64,000 nucleotides of DNA from Bacteroidaceae bacterium (GCA_017546785.1 JAFYRW010000029.1:1-64000); one strand, 5' to 3'; counted from the stretch's first letter, positions 1 through 9,741 are shown. Numbers and translations are program-made. Notes: generated by a model from the sequence alone, not told the origin.

Positions 1-27
1 AGGCAATGCCTGACATCTTTGTTTTTA

Positions 28-2841
28 TTACTCTTCGGGAGTCATACTGACCTCAATCATATTACCTTGTTTGAGTATATTGTCGAGGAAGAGACGAATA
101 TCTTCGCGTGTTATTCCGTTTATAAGGTCGCGATAGCCGGTGCGTACATCGTCGCCGTTAAAATGTAGCTGATGCAACCAGGTCATCCACGATGAGTTCT
201 TCTCCTGTGCCTCGTCGTATGCTTTAAGCATATAGCTTCTGACACGCTCCAAATGCTCCTCTTTGGGGGCGTCTATGCGCATCTTCTCGAGCTCGTCGGT
301 GATAATCTTTGTGAGCTCTACGCGACGCTCGGGAGCCATTGTGAACTGAACGGTCATTGAGTACTCTTCTTTGGGCTGTTTCTTTACATAGCCTGAAACC
401 TGTACTCCGTATGTTCCACCCTCTTTCTCGCGTACCTCCTCGAGATATACCATATTGAGAATCTGACTGAGGACACTCATTAGAACGGCATTACGCTGTG
501 TTCCCTCTATGCTGCCTGAGTATACAAGAACCTCGGTTCCTGTGGGAATCTCCATCTTTCTCTTAAAGTTGTTGCGGTAGATTCCTTTGCGTGTCTCAAC
601 GTCGCCTACGACATAATCCTCGTTGCGACCGATAGAGGGTAGGCCTCCGAGATATTTCTCGACCAAAGGCTTTAGAGACTCCAATTCAACGTTACCTACA
701 ATGAAGAATGTGTAGTCGCTGGCATCGGCTGTTCTGTCCTTGTACATTTCCATTATTCTCTCGTAGTCTATCTTGTCAATATCCTCGGCTACGATTGATT
801 TTGTGCGGGGATGATTGTTGTAGAGGGCAACCTTAAGCGAGTCGCCAAAGGCTGTATTAGGATTGATGTCTCTATCCTTCAATGAGTTGTATAGACGAGT
901 CTTATAGCTGTTGAAGGCAACAGAGTCCACACGGGGAGCTGTGAAGCTTAGATAGATAAGCTGGAACATTGTCTCAAGATCGCGGGGAGCGCAACCGCCC
1001 TCTACTCTATCGTAAATCTCGGTGCTCCATACTCTTGCCGATGCACTCTTGCCGGTGAGTTTTTTGCCAAGCTCTGTTGAGTTGAACTCTCCGACTCCTC
1101 CCAAAGAGGCTACTGAGTTCATAAAGGCAATGTTGATGTAGTCGTTGTCGGGGTAACGGTTGTGTCCTCCCTTGCTGTATCCGCTAAGAGATACCTGATT
1201 GGCTACATAGGTGGTTGGCTTTACGATTACCTTCATTCCATTGTCGAACGACCAGATGGTTTCGCCCCAATTGCCTGTCTCGCTCTTTGCTATTTTGCGA
1301 CCTTGAGGCTCTTCGGCCAACAGAGGAGCGTCGTTGGAATTATCGACATATTCCGATATACGCTGGTTGGCAATCATCTTAAAGAGGCTCTCTATATCGT
1401 TCTTGCCGGGATATTGTGCATTCTCTCTTTCGGGTGCCATTGAATATATTGCAATGTTGTTGTCGCGGATGAGTGTTGGGATAACATTGTTTACTTCTTC
1501 CAATGTTATCTCTTCGAACATAGCCTTGCTTATTGCATAATCGTCGTCGTCAGACATCATAGGCGCATTGTCGAGGAAATTGCGTACGTATGTATCGACA
1601 AAATAGTCGTTACGACGCTCTTTGCGTCCTTCGTACCAAAGATCGAGACTTGAGAGGCGTGATGTCTTTTCGCGTGTAAACTCAGACTGTGTAAAGCCGT
1701 ATCGGCGGGCGCGCTCAACCTCGGTAAGTACCATAGGGATTGCATCCATCACCTGCTCTGACTTACAATTTACGCTTATGCTGAATGCCTCCTTTGTTGC
1801 TGACATCATAAAATGTCCGTAGCTTACACCAGCTGCAAGATAAGGGGGATTTTCGCGGCTCATAATCTCGCCGAAACGTTTGTTGAGCATATTAAGCGCA
1901 TAGCTGCGTACAAGATTCTTGCGGAGTGTGCTGCGGTTGTCCTGCTCGTCACGGGGAGTAGCATCGTGCTTGAACATAATACGCATTGTGTAGTTCTGCT
2001 GCTCCTTGTCGGTTGCGTGTGCAAAGACAATGCCTTCGTTATCCTCTACGGGGAAATAGATGCGCTCCGAGGGATTCTTTGCTTTCTTAATCTTAGAGAA
2101 GATTTTCTTCACCTTTTTTTCGACATTGTTTACGTCAATGTCGCCGACAATGATAATTCCTTGAAGGTCGGGGCGATACCACTCCTTGTAATAGTCGCGC
2201 AGTGCCTGATAAGGAAAATTGTCGATAACCTCCATAATACCGATGGGCATACGGTAGGCGTATCGGCTGTTATTGGGATAGATTACAGGGAGAATAATGT
2301 CGTACATTCTGAGTGTCGCACTCGATCTTTGACGCCACTCCTCGTGTATCACTCCACGCTCCTTGTCAATCTCCTCTTCTTCCAAAAGAAGGCCGTCGGC
2401 CCAATCGTGCAATATCCACAGACAAGAATCAACTGCTCCCTCTATATTTACTGGAACATTGTTTATGTTGTATACTGTCTCGTCGATTGATGTATAGGCG
2501 TTAAGGTCGTTACCGAATTTTACTCCGATATTCTCGAGGTAATCTTTGAGCTTGTTGCCGGGGAATTTCTCTGTTCCATTAAAACACATATGCTCCAAGA
2601 AGTGTGCAAGTCCTCTCTGATGCTCCTGCTCTTGAATAGAACCGACCTTTTGAGCAATGTAGAAATGTGCCTTATTCTTGTCTTTTGCATTGTGACGGAT
2701 ATAATAGGTTAATCCGTTCTTTAGTTTGCCCAGTCTAACATTGGGATCGACAGGCAATTTGTCTCCGTTGTTCTTTGCAACAACAGGGATAAGCGTAAAT
2801 GCCGCAATAAGCAACATTAACACCGGTTTAAAATTTTTCAT
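28..2841 (-). CDS. M16 family zinc metallopeptidase (insulinase/pitrilysin-like), secreted
   Basis: A 937-residue protein with an N-terminal hydrophobic signal segment (residues about 5-22), so it is probably exported to the periplasm. The inverted zinc motif HxxEH (H80, E83, H84) lies in the first M16 domain, followed about 75 residues later by the expected glutamates in the KERGVIHEEW stretch. A second, non-catalytic M16 half fills the C-terminal part. This length is usual for two-domain pitrilysin-type enzymes, which cleave peptides inside a closed chamber. It is transcribed alone, divergently from the prolyl-tRNA-editing gene, from a promoter at 2968-2975. The substrate is unknown. Family assignment is firm; the specific role is not. 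Confidence 0.93.
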   Translation of the reverse strand: MKNFKPVLMLLIAAFTLIPVVAKNNGDKLPVDPNVRLGKLKNGLTYYIRHNAKDKNKAHFYIAQKVGSIQEQEHQRGLAHFLEHMCFNGTEKFPGNKLKDYLENIGVKFGNDLNAYTSIDETVYNINNVPVNIEGAVDSCLWILHDWADGLLLEEEEIDKERGVIHEEWRQRSSATLRMYDIILPVIYPNNSRYAYRMPIGIMEVIDNFPYQALRDYYKEWYRPDLQGIIIVGDIDVNNVEKKVKKIFSKIKKAKNPSERIYFPVEDNEGIVFAHATDKEQQNYTMRIMFKHDATPRDEQDNRSTLRKNLVRSYALNMLNKRFGEIMSRENPPYLAAGVSYGHFMMSATKEAFSISVNCKSEQVMDAIPMVLTEVERARRYGFTQSEFTREKTSRLSSLDLWYEGRKERRNDYFVDTYVRNFLDNAPMMSDDDDYAISKAMFEEITLEEVNNVIPTLIRDNNIAIYSMAPERENAQYPGKNDIESLFKMIANQRISEYVDNSNDAPLLAEEPQGRKIAKSETGNWGETIWSFDNGMKVIVKPTTYVANQVSLSGYSKGGHNRYPDNDYINIAFMNSVASLGGVGEFNSTELGKKLTGKSASARVWSTEIYDRVEGGCAPRDLETMFQLIYLSFTAPRVDSVAFNSYKTRLYNSLKDRDINPNTAFGDSLKVALYNNHPRTKSIVAEDIDKIDYERIMEMYKDRTADASDYTFFIVGNVELESLKPLVEKYLGGLPSIGRNEDYVVGDVETRKGIYRNNFKRKMEIPTGTEVLVYSGSIEGTQRNAVLMSVLSQILNMVYLEEVREKEGGTYGVQVSGYVKKQPKEEYSMTVQFTMAPERRVELTKIITDELEKMRIDAPKEEHLERVRSYMLKAYDEAQEKNSSWMTWLHQLHFNGDDVRTGYRDLINGITREDIRLFLDNILKQGNMIEVSMTPEE

Positions 2842-2967
2842 TGTAATATTATTATTAAGTTTTAATTATACCGAATTTCTCTTAGTCTTTAGTCTGTAAC
2901 GCAAGAAAACAAACGAGCAAAATACCGATATTTGATAGATTGTGCTGTGTTATTTTAGCGTTTCGCG

Positions 2968-2975
2968 CAAAGATA
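2968..2975 (-). promoter_or_regulatory. Bacteroidota-type -7 element for the M16 peptidase gene
   Basis: Read on the minus strand this is TATCTTTG, matching the TAnnTTTG -7 consensus of Bacteroidota sigma-ABfr promoters. The leader to the start codon would be about 120 bases. No clear TTTG is seen at the ideal -33 spacing. Confidence 0.5.
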
Positions 2976-3080
2976 CAACAAATGAGCAAAATAATATTCT
3001 CTAATGTGAAATTTAAATTTAATTTGCATTTATAAAGCTCTTTTGTATCAGAAGATTTTGTTATTTTAGCCGAAGAAACA

Positions 3081-3593
3081 ATGGCACAGACAATTATGGA
3101 AAATGTAAGGATTAAGGATGTTCTTGAATATCTCGATAAGAATGGAATTTCGTACGATTGGTATACACACGACGAAGCTCCTACAATAGAGATTGCGCGC
3201 ACACAATGGCGTGCCGACGGTTCAAAGCATTGTAAGAATCTCTTTTTCCGCAACCACAAGGGTAACCGCCATTATCTTGTAGTGCTCGACTGTGAATATA
3301 ATCTCGATATTCACGACCTTGAACAGCGTCTACGTCAGGGAAAATTGTCATTTGCCTCTCCGCAGAGAATGGAGCGTTTCTTGGGGCTTACTCCCGGCTC
3401 GGTATCTCCCTTTGGACTGATAAACGACTGCGATAATCACGTTTATCTTTTCCTTGACAAGAATCTGCAGATGCAACGCTCGCTGAGCTTTCATCCTAAC
3501 GACAACCGTGCGACAGTAGTAATATCGAACGAGGAGTTTATGCGCTACCTTGATGGTGTAGGCAACAGCTATGAATTTATTGAGCTATATTAG
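3081..3593 (+). CDS. YbaK/ProX-type aminoacyl-tRNA editing protein (prolyl-tRNA deacylase family)
   Basis: A 170-residue protein that is a single YbaK/aminoacyl-tRNA-associated domain, the length usual for stand-alone editing proteins of the ProX/PrdX type. These hydrolyse mischarged aminoacyl-tRNA, typically Ala-tRNA(Pro) or Cys-tRNA(Pro), in the cytosol. Supporting stretches are the early THDEAPT segment, the central FFRNHKGNRHYLVVLD segment, and the late GLTPGSVSPFGLIND segment, where the family has its GxxxxxxG substrate-pocket loop. The start is ambiguous: ATG at 3081 or ATG at 3096 (MENVRIKD); neither has a clear ribosome binding site. Its stop codon overlaps the stop of the convergent PAP2 gene (TTAG). 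Confidence 0.85.
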   Translation: MAQTIMENVRIKDVLEYLDKNGISYDWYTHDEAPTIEIARTQWRADGSKHCKNLFFRNHKGNRHYLVVLDCEYNLDIHDLEQRLRQGKLSFASPQRMERFLGLTPGSVSPFGLINDCDNHVYLFLDKNLQMQRSLSFHPNDNRATVVISNEEFMRYLDGVGNSYEFIELY

Positions 3594-4288
3594 AACTCCA
3601 ACAGCTTGAAGAATGCCAATATAGGAATTATTGCAAATGTAGCATATAGCACTACAAGCGCAAAGTGAATGTCGGAGACAAGATAGCCGCTCTTTGTATA
3701 TTGCGATGATATATAGTCGTGTCGCACTCCTCCCTTTTTCTTGGTTATATATTTGTACAGATAATATACGGCTACTCCCGAGAGAATACCTACTGTTGTT
3801 CCGGCAAGAATGTCACCGGGATAGTGTACTCCAAGATAGAGGCGTGTGAAGCTGTTCATTATTGCCCAAATGATAAGGGATATGCTCAATGTTCTGTTGC
3901 GTATGAGCAGCAGAACAAATGTCGCAATGCCAAAAGAGTTTCCTGCGTGGCTTGACATAAAGCTGTAGAGTCCCGCACGATAGCCATTGACAACATCCAC
4001 TATATACATAAGCTCGGGGTCGCGCGTAGGTCTTAAGCGCGCAAAATAGGGCTTGCATATTGTAGATGTTATTCCGTCGGTAAGAAAGAATAGAACAACT
4101 ATCAGTCCGATAAGGATAAGGAAATTTTTTGCGCTGTTGTTTTTGGCAAGTATTATAAGCAATACGAGCGCAAGAGGAATCCAAAGAGAGATACTTGTAT
4201 ATACAAGCATACAGGCGTCCCAAAAGAGAGAGTCGCTACCGTTTATTCCCAACAACAGATATTTGTCAATTTCTAAAAGTTGTTCCAT
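3590..4288 (-). CDS. PAP2-superfamily membrane phosphatase
   Basis: A 232-residue integral membrane protein with about six hydrophobic segments. All three PAP2 signature motifs are present: KX6RP (K79 to R86-P87), SSHA at 112-115 (equivalent of PSGH), and RX5HX3D (R149, H155, D159). Members dephosphorylate lipid phosphates such as undecaprenyl pyrophosphate, phosphatidylglycerol phosphate or lipid A. It is the last gene after batE (gap 21 bases) and so probably belongs to the Bat transcript. Which lipid it acts on cannot be told from sequence; undecaprenyl-PP recycling or lipid A 1-/4'-phosphate removal are the usual options. Confidence 0.88.
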   Translation of the reverse strand: MEQLLEIDKYLLLGINGSDSLFWDACMLVYTSISLWIPLALVLLIILAKNNSAKNFLILIGLIVVLFFLTDGITSTICKPYFARLRPTRDPELMYIVDVVNGYRAGLYSFMSSHAGNSFGIATFVLLLIRNRTLSISLIIWAIMNSFTRLYLGVHYPGDILAGTTVGILSGVAVYYLYKYITKKKGGVRHDYISSQYTKSGYLVSDIHFALVVLYATFAIIPILAFFKLLEF

Positions 4289-4309
4289 CGTGTTTTTTTA
4301 TTTTTTTTG

Positions 4310-5104
4310 TTAAATACGCTCCAGTGCCGACGAAGGTATCCAGCCGACAGTACCATCCTCGAGCTCAATCTCTTTCCACGAATTCATTGTGTCGTCCGAG
4401 ATTGTAACTTTTCGTCCCTCGTGTATTATAAAAAGGTTGGTACCAGACTCGCTCGGTGTACTTTTTGCTGTTACGCTGGGCGAGAGTATGATAGCCTCTA
4501 CTCTGTTGGTGAGATTATGATACTGATGCAGTGCCGAAAGATTCGCAAATATAGTAAAGAATAACATTACAAATGCTGTGGCAAAGCCTATTTTGCGAAT
4601 TGTTACATTGCGGTTGAACAGGAAGAACAATAGTGCAGCCAACAGTAACACAAAAGAGATTATTCCCATAAATGCCCACGCGGTCATACTGAATGTATTT
4701 ATCAACGCATAGAGCCAATTTACAAAGAATATCTGATAGCCCTCAGAAACTTTGTCTACAATCTTGCTGTTGGCAAGGGCAAGATTAAAGCGAATGTCGT
4801 TGTCTCCGGGTGCAAGCAATAGCGCACGCTCGTAATTGAGGATTGATTTTGCAATCTCCTCATTGCGATAATAGGCATTCGCGAGATTGTAATATATCTC
4901 GGCAGCCTCGCCCTCTTTGCCCAATACATTCTCGTATATTGCAATTGCCGAGGAGTAGTCTCCGTTGGCGTATGCGCTGTCGGCTGCAATTTTTGTAGCA
5001 TCGGGGCTTTGCATAAAGCTGATTCTCTCGTTGGCAGGAATAGAATCCTGTGCCGAAAGAGTGAGCGGTATTATAAATAGAAATATATATGCTATCTTTT
5101 TCAT
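4310..5104 (-). CDS. batE: BatE: TPR and SH3-domain protein of the aerotolerance operon
   Basis: A 264-residue protein. It has a signal peptide (1-18), two to three TPR motifs (about 40-110, with AEIYYNLANAYYR typical), two hydrophobic segments (about 128-190), and a C-terminal SH3-like domain ending in DGTVGWIPSSALERI. TPR plus SH3 at the distal end of a batABCD cluster is the definition of BatE. The SH3 domain probably lies in the periplasm. The Bat proteins were named from Bacteroides fragilis mutants with lowered oxygen tolerance; the molecular activity is not established. It starts 12 bases after batD. Confidence 0.85.
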   Translation of the reverse strand: MKKIAYIFLFIIPLTLSAQDSIPANERISFMQSPDATKIAADSAYANGDYSSAIAIYENVLGKEGEAAEIYYNLANAYYRNEEIAKSILNYERALLLAPGDNDIRFNLALANSKIVDKVSEGYQIFFVNWLYALINTFSMTAWAFMGIISFVLLLAALLFFLFNRNVTIRKIGFATAFVMLFFTIFANLSALHQYHNLTNRVEAIILSPSVTAKSTPSESGTNLFIIHEGRKVTISDDTMNSWKEIELEDGTVGWIPSSALERI

Positions 5105-5116
5105 TGTTGTAGAATC

Positions 5117-6955
5117 TTATCGTTTAATAAAGTTCTCCATCTTGCTTATCACATTCATAGACATTGCGTAGAGCTTGTCCATTGCTGCGCTTGCATCGCC
5201 GGGGGCGTAACGTGCAAATTCGCCTTCGTTGAGTACGTCGAGCAACTCCTTGATAAGCTCGGCAGGCACTCCGATAGCCGAAAGTTCGTCGGTTACATTA
5301 TCTTTTGTTAAGCGTGATACAGGAATTGCAAGCTTGTCGCTGGTATATCCCCACAGAGCTTTCAGAATCTCGTCGTAGAATTCATTCTTCTTATTTTCGG
5401 CAAGCAGTTTCTTGGCCAATTTCAAACGTTTGACAGCTGCCTTATTGGCCTTTTTTGTCTTCATCTTTGTAACGTTGGCATTCTCCTTCATCTGACGGCG
5501 GTAAACTATTATATATATAATGAATAGCAGTGCCGGTAACAGATAGCAAAGGATATATGTGAACGATGCAAAGAAGTAATCGCCTCGTTTATTGGTTGTT
5601 ACATTGCCTTGTTTTAAATATCTTATATCCTGTCCGAGAAGTTTAAGTTCCTCTTTGCTTACAAACGATGCTACTGACTCCGACGATGAGCCCTCGCCTT
5701 TTGCTACATTCAGAGTGAAATGCTTTGTCTCTACACTCTTGTATTGCTTGCTCGCTGTGTCGAAAAACGAGAATTTTACAGCTGGGATAGTATACTCTCC
5801 TGCGTGGCGGGGTATTGCAAGATATTCAATGACCTTATTACCCGAAAAGCCGTTGCTCTTAAGCGTGAAATTGTTGCTTACCTTAGGGTCGTAAAGCTCA
5901 AAATCCTCGGGGAACTGAATTTCGGGAGTCTTTATAAGCTTCATATTTCCGGTACCCGAAATGACTAGACGCAATGTAACAGCCTCGTTTGCCTTTAATT
6001 CGTTTTTGTCTATTGTTGCCGATACATTAAAGTCGCCAACGGCTCCCGAGAATGTAGAAGGCTTGCCTGCAGGTAATTTCTCTACATTTAATTTAAGAGG
6101 CTTGGTGGTAAGAGCCTTCTTGACCTCTACTACTCGCTGTCCGCCGTTCATAAAGAATTCGAACGGATCCATAGAGGTATTGCTTATTACCTGCTGCACT
6201 ACTCCCTCGAATGTTACTGCGGGTATCTCAATCTCGCCCGACTGTTGGGGGAAAAGTACGAATTGTCTCCACGTAAGGGTGCGGTAGGTGCTTCCGTTAT
6301 ATTGCTCAAGCTCAAACTCTTTGTTCTGAGGAAGGGATACCTCTTGTATCTGAAAGCCTTTAAGGTCGGGTACTTTACCGTTCAACGAGACGAGATTTAC
6401 TTTTGAGTATATCTTATATGTGAGCAATACAGCCTCCTGTTCAAATACTTTTGCCTTGTTAAGGGTAGCTGTCATAAAGAGTTCATTGTTGTTTATGCCT
6501 CCTTGTGACGATACTGCCTGACTGCGCTGTTGGCTTGCTGCTGACGAAGAGCTTTGCGCACTACCCGACTCTTGCGGTAATACTCTGATTGTTACGCTAT
6601 TCGATGTAATTTCTTCACCATCTACTGTAACTGTTGCTCCGGGTATTGTATATGTTCCCTCAGCTGTTGCAACCAATATGTATGTGAATGTTACCGACTG
6701 CTCCGATGTCATCTTGCCGTTGATGATTGACATACTTGACGATGAAGAGCGGTTGGGGCCAGATAGAATATCAAAATTGTCGAGCGCGGCAATTTTAGGC
6801 TCCTTAACCTTACCTCTGTTTATCTTGTAGGTCAATCGGAAATGCTGGTTTACCTCAACGGCATTGGGCGCTGAGGTAACGAATGAAATTTCATCGGCAA
6901 ATGCCACCGAAATTGTTGCGACAAATAATATTATAGAGAATAATATCCTTTTCAT
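5117..6955 (-). CDS. batD: BatD: oxygen-tolerance membrane protein
   Basis: A 612-residue protein with a signal peptide (1-20), a large periplasmic region made of repeated beta-sandwich-like modules (about 25-430), and one transmembrane segment near 465-487. A basic, Lys-rich linker and a helical cytoplasmic tail follow. The N-terminal part (SFVTSAPNAVEVNQHFRLTY) is the usual opening of the BatD family. It lies between batC and batE in the standard order. It likely acts as a membrane scaffold for the vWA proteins BatA and BatB, but that is inference from topology. Gap to batC is 41 bases. Confidence 0.88.
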   Translation of the reverse strand: MKRILFSIILFVATISVAFADEISFVTSAPNAVEVNQHFRLTYKINRGKVKEPKIAALDNFDILSGPNRSSSSSMSIINGKMTSEQSVTFTYILVATAEGTYTIPGATVTVDGEEITSNSVTIRVLPQESGSAQSSSSAASQQRSQAVSSQGGINNNELFMTATLNKAKVFEQEAVLLTYKIYSKVNLVSLNGKVPDLKGFQIQEVSLPQNKEFELEQYNGSTYRTLTWRQFVLFPQQSGEIEIPAVTFEGVVQQVISNTSMDPFEFFMNGGQRVVEVKKALTTKPLKLNVEKLPAGKPSTFSGAVGDFNVSATIDKNELKANEAVTLRLVISGTGNMKLIKTPEIQFPEDFELYDPKVSNNFTLKSNGFSGNKVIEYLAIPRHAGEYTIPAVKFSFFDTASKQYKSVETKHFTLNVAKGEGSSSESVASFVSKEELKLLGQDIRYLKQGNVTTNKRGDYFFASFTYILCYLLPALLFIIYIIVYRRQMKENANVTKMKTKKANKAAVKRLKLAKKLLAENKKNEFYDEILKALWGYTSDKLAIPVSRLTKDNVTDELSAIGVPAELIKELLDVLNEGEFARYAPGDASAAMDKLYAMSMNVISKMENFIKR

Positions 6956-6996
6956 TTATATCCGTTTTTTGTCGTTCTTGTTTTTAACGTGCAAAT

Positions 6997-7695
6997 TTAC
7001 CAATCTTTATCGAGTTTGCGACCTTTTATCTGCATTAGTTTCTTAACTTTTTCCTGCACATCTTTTTCGTCCTGCATTGCAGACTCCAAAAGCTGCTCGG
7101 CATTCTCTTTGGAGATTTCCTCCTCCTTCTGCTGATTCTGCTGTCGCTGCTGGTCTTGCTTCTGTTGCTCTTGTTGCTGCTGTTCCTGTTTCTCCTGCTC
7201 TTTTTTCTCTTGCTCCTGCTTGTTATTCTGATTCTGCTGTTGCTGCTCCTGCTGCTGTTTCTTGAGCAATTCCATTGCAAGGGCAAGATTATAGCGTGTC
7301 GTATGGTCGTGCGGATTTTCGCGTAACGACTGCTTGTAGCTCTCTACGGCATTGGCATAATCCTTTGCTGCCTGATAAATTACACCGGTATTATGATGAA
7401 TCTCGGCAAGCTTCTTCTTGTCTGTCTCGTGTGCTGCAGCCTCGTTAAAGTGTCTTATGGCATCCTTGGCCTTATTCTGAAACAATAAAGCATTACCTAA
7501 ATTATAATTGGCAATAGATTCGTATGCCGGGTCCATTTCCAGTGCTTTAAGATAGTTTACCGCAGCTTTATCGTAAATGCTGTCGGAATAGTGCTTGTTT
7601 CCTTTGCGCAGATGCTCTTTTGCACTTCTTTGTGCATAGGCATTGTTCGCCAAAAGGATAATAGCTATAATGAATATGTATTTGATTATTCGCAT
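6997..7695 (-). CDS. batC: BatC: TPR protein with a Gln-rich tail
   Basis: A 232-residue protein with a signal peptide (1-21), three TPR motifs (about 23-145), then a low-complexity region made almost only of Q, E, K and N (about 147-197). A charged helix ends in GRKLDKDW. TPR units mediate protein-protein contacts; in Leptospira BatA and BatB are reported to form complexes with other Bat proteins. Here batC sits between batB (6 bases) and batD (41 bases). The Gln tract is encoded by near-repetitive CAG/CAA/GAG codons at 7100-7265, which could vary in length between strains. Confidence 0.86.
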   Translation of the reverse strand: MRIIKYIFIIAIILLANNAYAQRSAKEHLRKGNKHYSDSIYDKAAVNYLKALEMDPAYESIANYNLGNALLFQNKAKDAIRHFNEAAAHETDKKKLAEIHHNTGVIYQAAKDYANAVESYKQSLRENPHDHTTRYNLALAMELLKKQQQEQQQQNQNNKQEQEKKEQEKQEQQQQEQQKQDQQRQQNQQKEEEISKENAEQLLESAMQDEKDVQEKVKKLMQIKGRKLDKDW

Positions 7696-7701
7696 ATTAG
7701 A

Positions 7702-8727
7702 CTATTTTTCTTTAACAAATAATTTAATATTCTTTGTGAATCTGCTCTTACCCGGAAGAATTATAATATCGACAAGAAGCAACAACAGTACTATCCAAGC
7801 AACAAATTCAAACTGCTCGTTAAATTCGGTGTAAACCTCTGTCTTGATATCGGCCTTTGCCAATTTGTTAATCTCGTCGGTAAGCAGACGCTGCGCGCTA
7901 TTGGTATTGTCCACTCTTATATAGGCTCCCTTTCCTGCGCTTGCCACAGCCTTGCTCATCTCTTCGTTGAGCTTTGTTACAACAACATTACCCTCTTTGT
8001 CGCGACGGTAGTCGTTGCCGTTCTCTGTGGGGATAGGAGCGCCATCTGTTGAACCTACTCCTAATATATATACGCTCATTCCCTTTTCCGAGGCAAGACG
8101 TGCGGCATCTTCGGCGCCTCCTTCGTGATTCTCGCCGTCGGTAATTACAATAATGGCCTTACCTACTCCTTCGTTTGGTGTGAAGCTCTTCATTGCCAAG
8201 CTTATAGCACCGCCAATATCGGTTCCTTGACGCGATATTAAAGAGGGAGAAATAGTCTCGAGAAACATCTTTGCCGATATAAAATCGTTTGTTATGGGGA
8301 GCTGCACAAAGGCGTCTCCAGCAAAAACAATCAATCCTACCTTGTCATTCTCGAATCCCTCTATGAGCTTTGATATTATTTTCTTTGCCTTTTCCAATCG
8401 GTTGGGGGCAATATCCTCGGCGAGCATAGAGTTTGAAATGTCGAGTGCAATGATAGTCTCTATTCCTTGTCGTGTGACAGTCTCTTTCTTTGATCCGAAT
8501 TGCGGGCGCGCAAGCACTATGATCATTGCGGCCAATGCAAAGAATGACAACCAGAATTTTATTCCCGGACGATATTTTGAGACGTCGGGCATAAGATTCT
8601 TTAAAAGTTCAAGATCGCCGTAGGCCTTTAACCTTTTCTTTCTTCTGTACTCCGAGAAGATATATAGGCCCAGAATAAACGGCAATATTATAAATAGATA
8701 TAAATATTCGGGGTTAGCAAATTTCAT
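7702..8727 (-). CDS. batB: BatB: membrane-anchored von Willebrand factor A protein
   Basis: A 341-residue protein with two N-terminal membrane segments (about 8-25 and 57-74), a vWA domain (about 88-290) and a C-terminal membrane segment (about 305-325). The metal-binding MIDAS motif DxSxS is intact (D96-I-S98-N-S100), with the later conserved threonine in SRQGTDIGGA and aspartate in VITDGENH. It starts 11 bases after batA and is its paralogue. Such vWA proteins usually work with a MoxR AAA+ ATPase, encoded upstream in this operon. Confidence 0.9.
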   Translation of the reverse strand: MKFANPEYLYLFIILPFILGLYIFSEYRRKKRLKAYGDLELLKNLMPDVSKYRPGIKFWLSFFALAAMIIVLARPQFGSKKETVTRQGIETIIALDISNSMLAEDIAPNRLEKAKKIISKLIEGFENDKVGLIVFAGDAFVQLPITNDFISAKMFLETISPSLISRQGTDIGGAISLAMKSFTPNEGVGKAIIVITDGENHEGGAEDAARLASEKGMSVYILGVGSTDGAPIPTENGNDYRRDKEGNVVVTKLNEEMSKAVASAGKGAYIRVDNTNSAQRLLTDEINKLAKADIKTEVYTEFNEQFEFVAWIVLLLLLVDIIILPGKSRFTKNIKLFVKEK

Positions 8728-8738
8728 AATCTAACTTT

Positions 8739-9728
8739 TTAGGGTATTCTCTTTAGAATAGTACTACGCAGCAGAATTTCGAACAAAATTGCGACGAATG
8801 CTATTATAGCAAATACAAGGTATTCCTCTTCGCGCGTACTGAACTCCTTGACACTCATTTTAGTACGCTCGAGTTTGTCAATTTGTTCATAAACCTCCTT
8901 TAATTTGCTGTTGCTGGTAGCTCTATAGTAGTTTCCATCGGTAATTGTTGCTATCTTCTCGAGAGTCTGTTCGTCAATTTCAACAGGAACCTTTACTATC
9001 TGCCCCATATAGGGATAAGGTGCAGCCTCGGCATTGGTTCCTACTCCTACGGTGTAGACTCTTATGCCGAATTGCTTTGCAATCTCAGCAGCGGCCTCGG
9101 GTGAAATTTCACCCATATTGTTTGAACCGTCGGTCAAAAGTATTATTACCTTAGATTTTGCCTTGCTATCCTTAAGGCGTGTGATGGCATTGGCAATTCC
9201 CATACCAACAGCTGTTCCATCCTCTATTATACCCTCGGCTGCAATGTCACATTTTACTGAATTCAGCATATTGAGCATTACAGTATGGTCTATTGTCAAG
9301 GGGCATTGTGTGAAGCTCTCGCCTGCGAATATTGTAAGACCTATATTGTCGTTCGGACGGGCATTGACAAACTCGGCAGCTACCTGCTTTGCTGCCTCCA
9401 GACGGTTAGGCTGAAGGTCCATTGCCAACATACTTGTCGATACGTCCATTGCCAACATAATGTCAATGCCCTCAACCTCGGTATTCTGCCATCTGTTGCT
9501 CGATTGCGGACGAGCTAATATGAATATCAGCATCGATAGTGCCAATACTCTAAGTATAAAAGGAGTATGTATGAGATAATTCTTATAGCTCTTTACTCCC
9601 GCTGCATAGGGTAATGCTGTAGATACTTTTATCGAAGGCACAAGATGCCTGCCGCGCAGTATGTACCACGCAACGTATCCTGCAAGGGGTATGAATAATA
9701 ATAGAAAACCTATCTTGGAAAAAAACAT
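8739..9728 (-). CDS. batA: BatA: membrane-anchored von Willebrand factor A protein
   Basis: A 329-residue protein with the same plan as BatB: membrane segments at about 7-24 and 56-72, a vWA domain (about 86-285) with MIDAS motif D95-V-S97-T-S99, the conserved threonine in EDGTAVGMG and LLTDGSNN, and a final membrane helix near 305-322. BatA and BatB are the core of the aerotolerance locus. Ion-dependent binding of a partner through the MIDAS is expected from the family; the partner is unknown. It follows the accessory membrane gene by 13 bases. Confidence 0.9.
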   Translation of the reverse strand: MFFSKIGFLLLFIPLAGYVAWYILRGRHLVPSIKVSTALPYAAGVKSYKNYLIHTPFILRVLALSMLIFILARPQSSNRWQNTEVEGIDIMLAMDVSTSMLAMDLQPNRLEAAKQVAAEFVNARPNDNIGLTIFAGESFTQCPLTIDHTVMLNMLNSVKCDIAAEGIIEDGTAVGMGIANAITRLKDSKAKSKVIILLTDGSNNMGEISPEAAAEIAKQFGIRVYTVGVGTNAEAAPYPYMGQIVKVPVEIDEQTLEKIATITDGNYYRATSNSKLKEVYEQIDKLERTKMSVKEFSTREEEYLVFAIIAFVAILFEILLRSTILKRIP

Positions 9729-9741
9729 ATACTCAATAATT

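Noticed and set aside
1813..2490. 225-codon open frame on the plus strand
   Set aside because: Antisense shadow of the M16 peptidase; no start context and no recognisable family.
7100..7265. Repeat array resembling CRISPR or minisatellite
   Set aside because: It is in frame within batC, encodes a Q/E/K-rich tail, and lacks regular repeat-spacer units.
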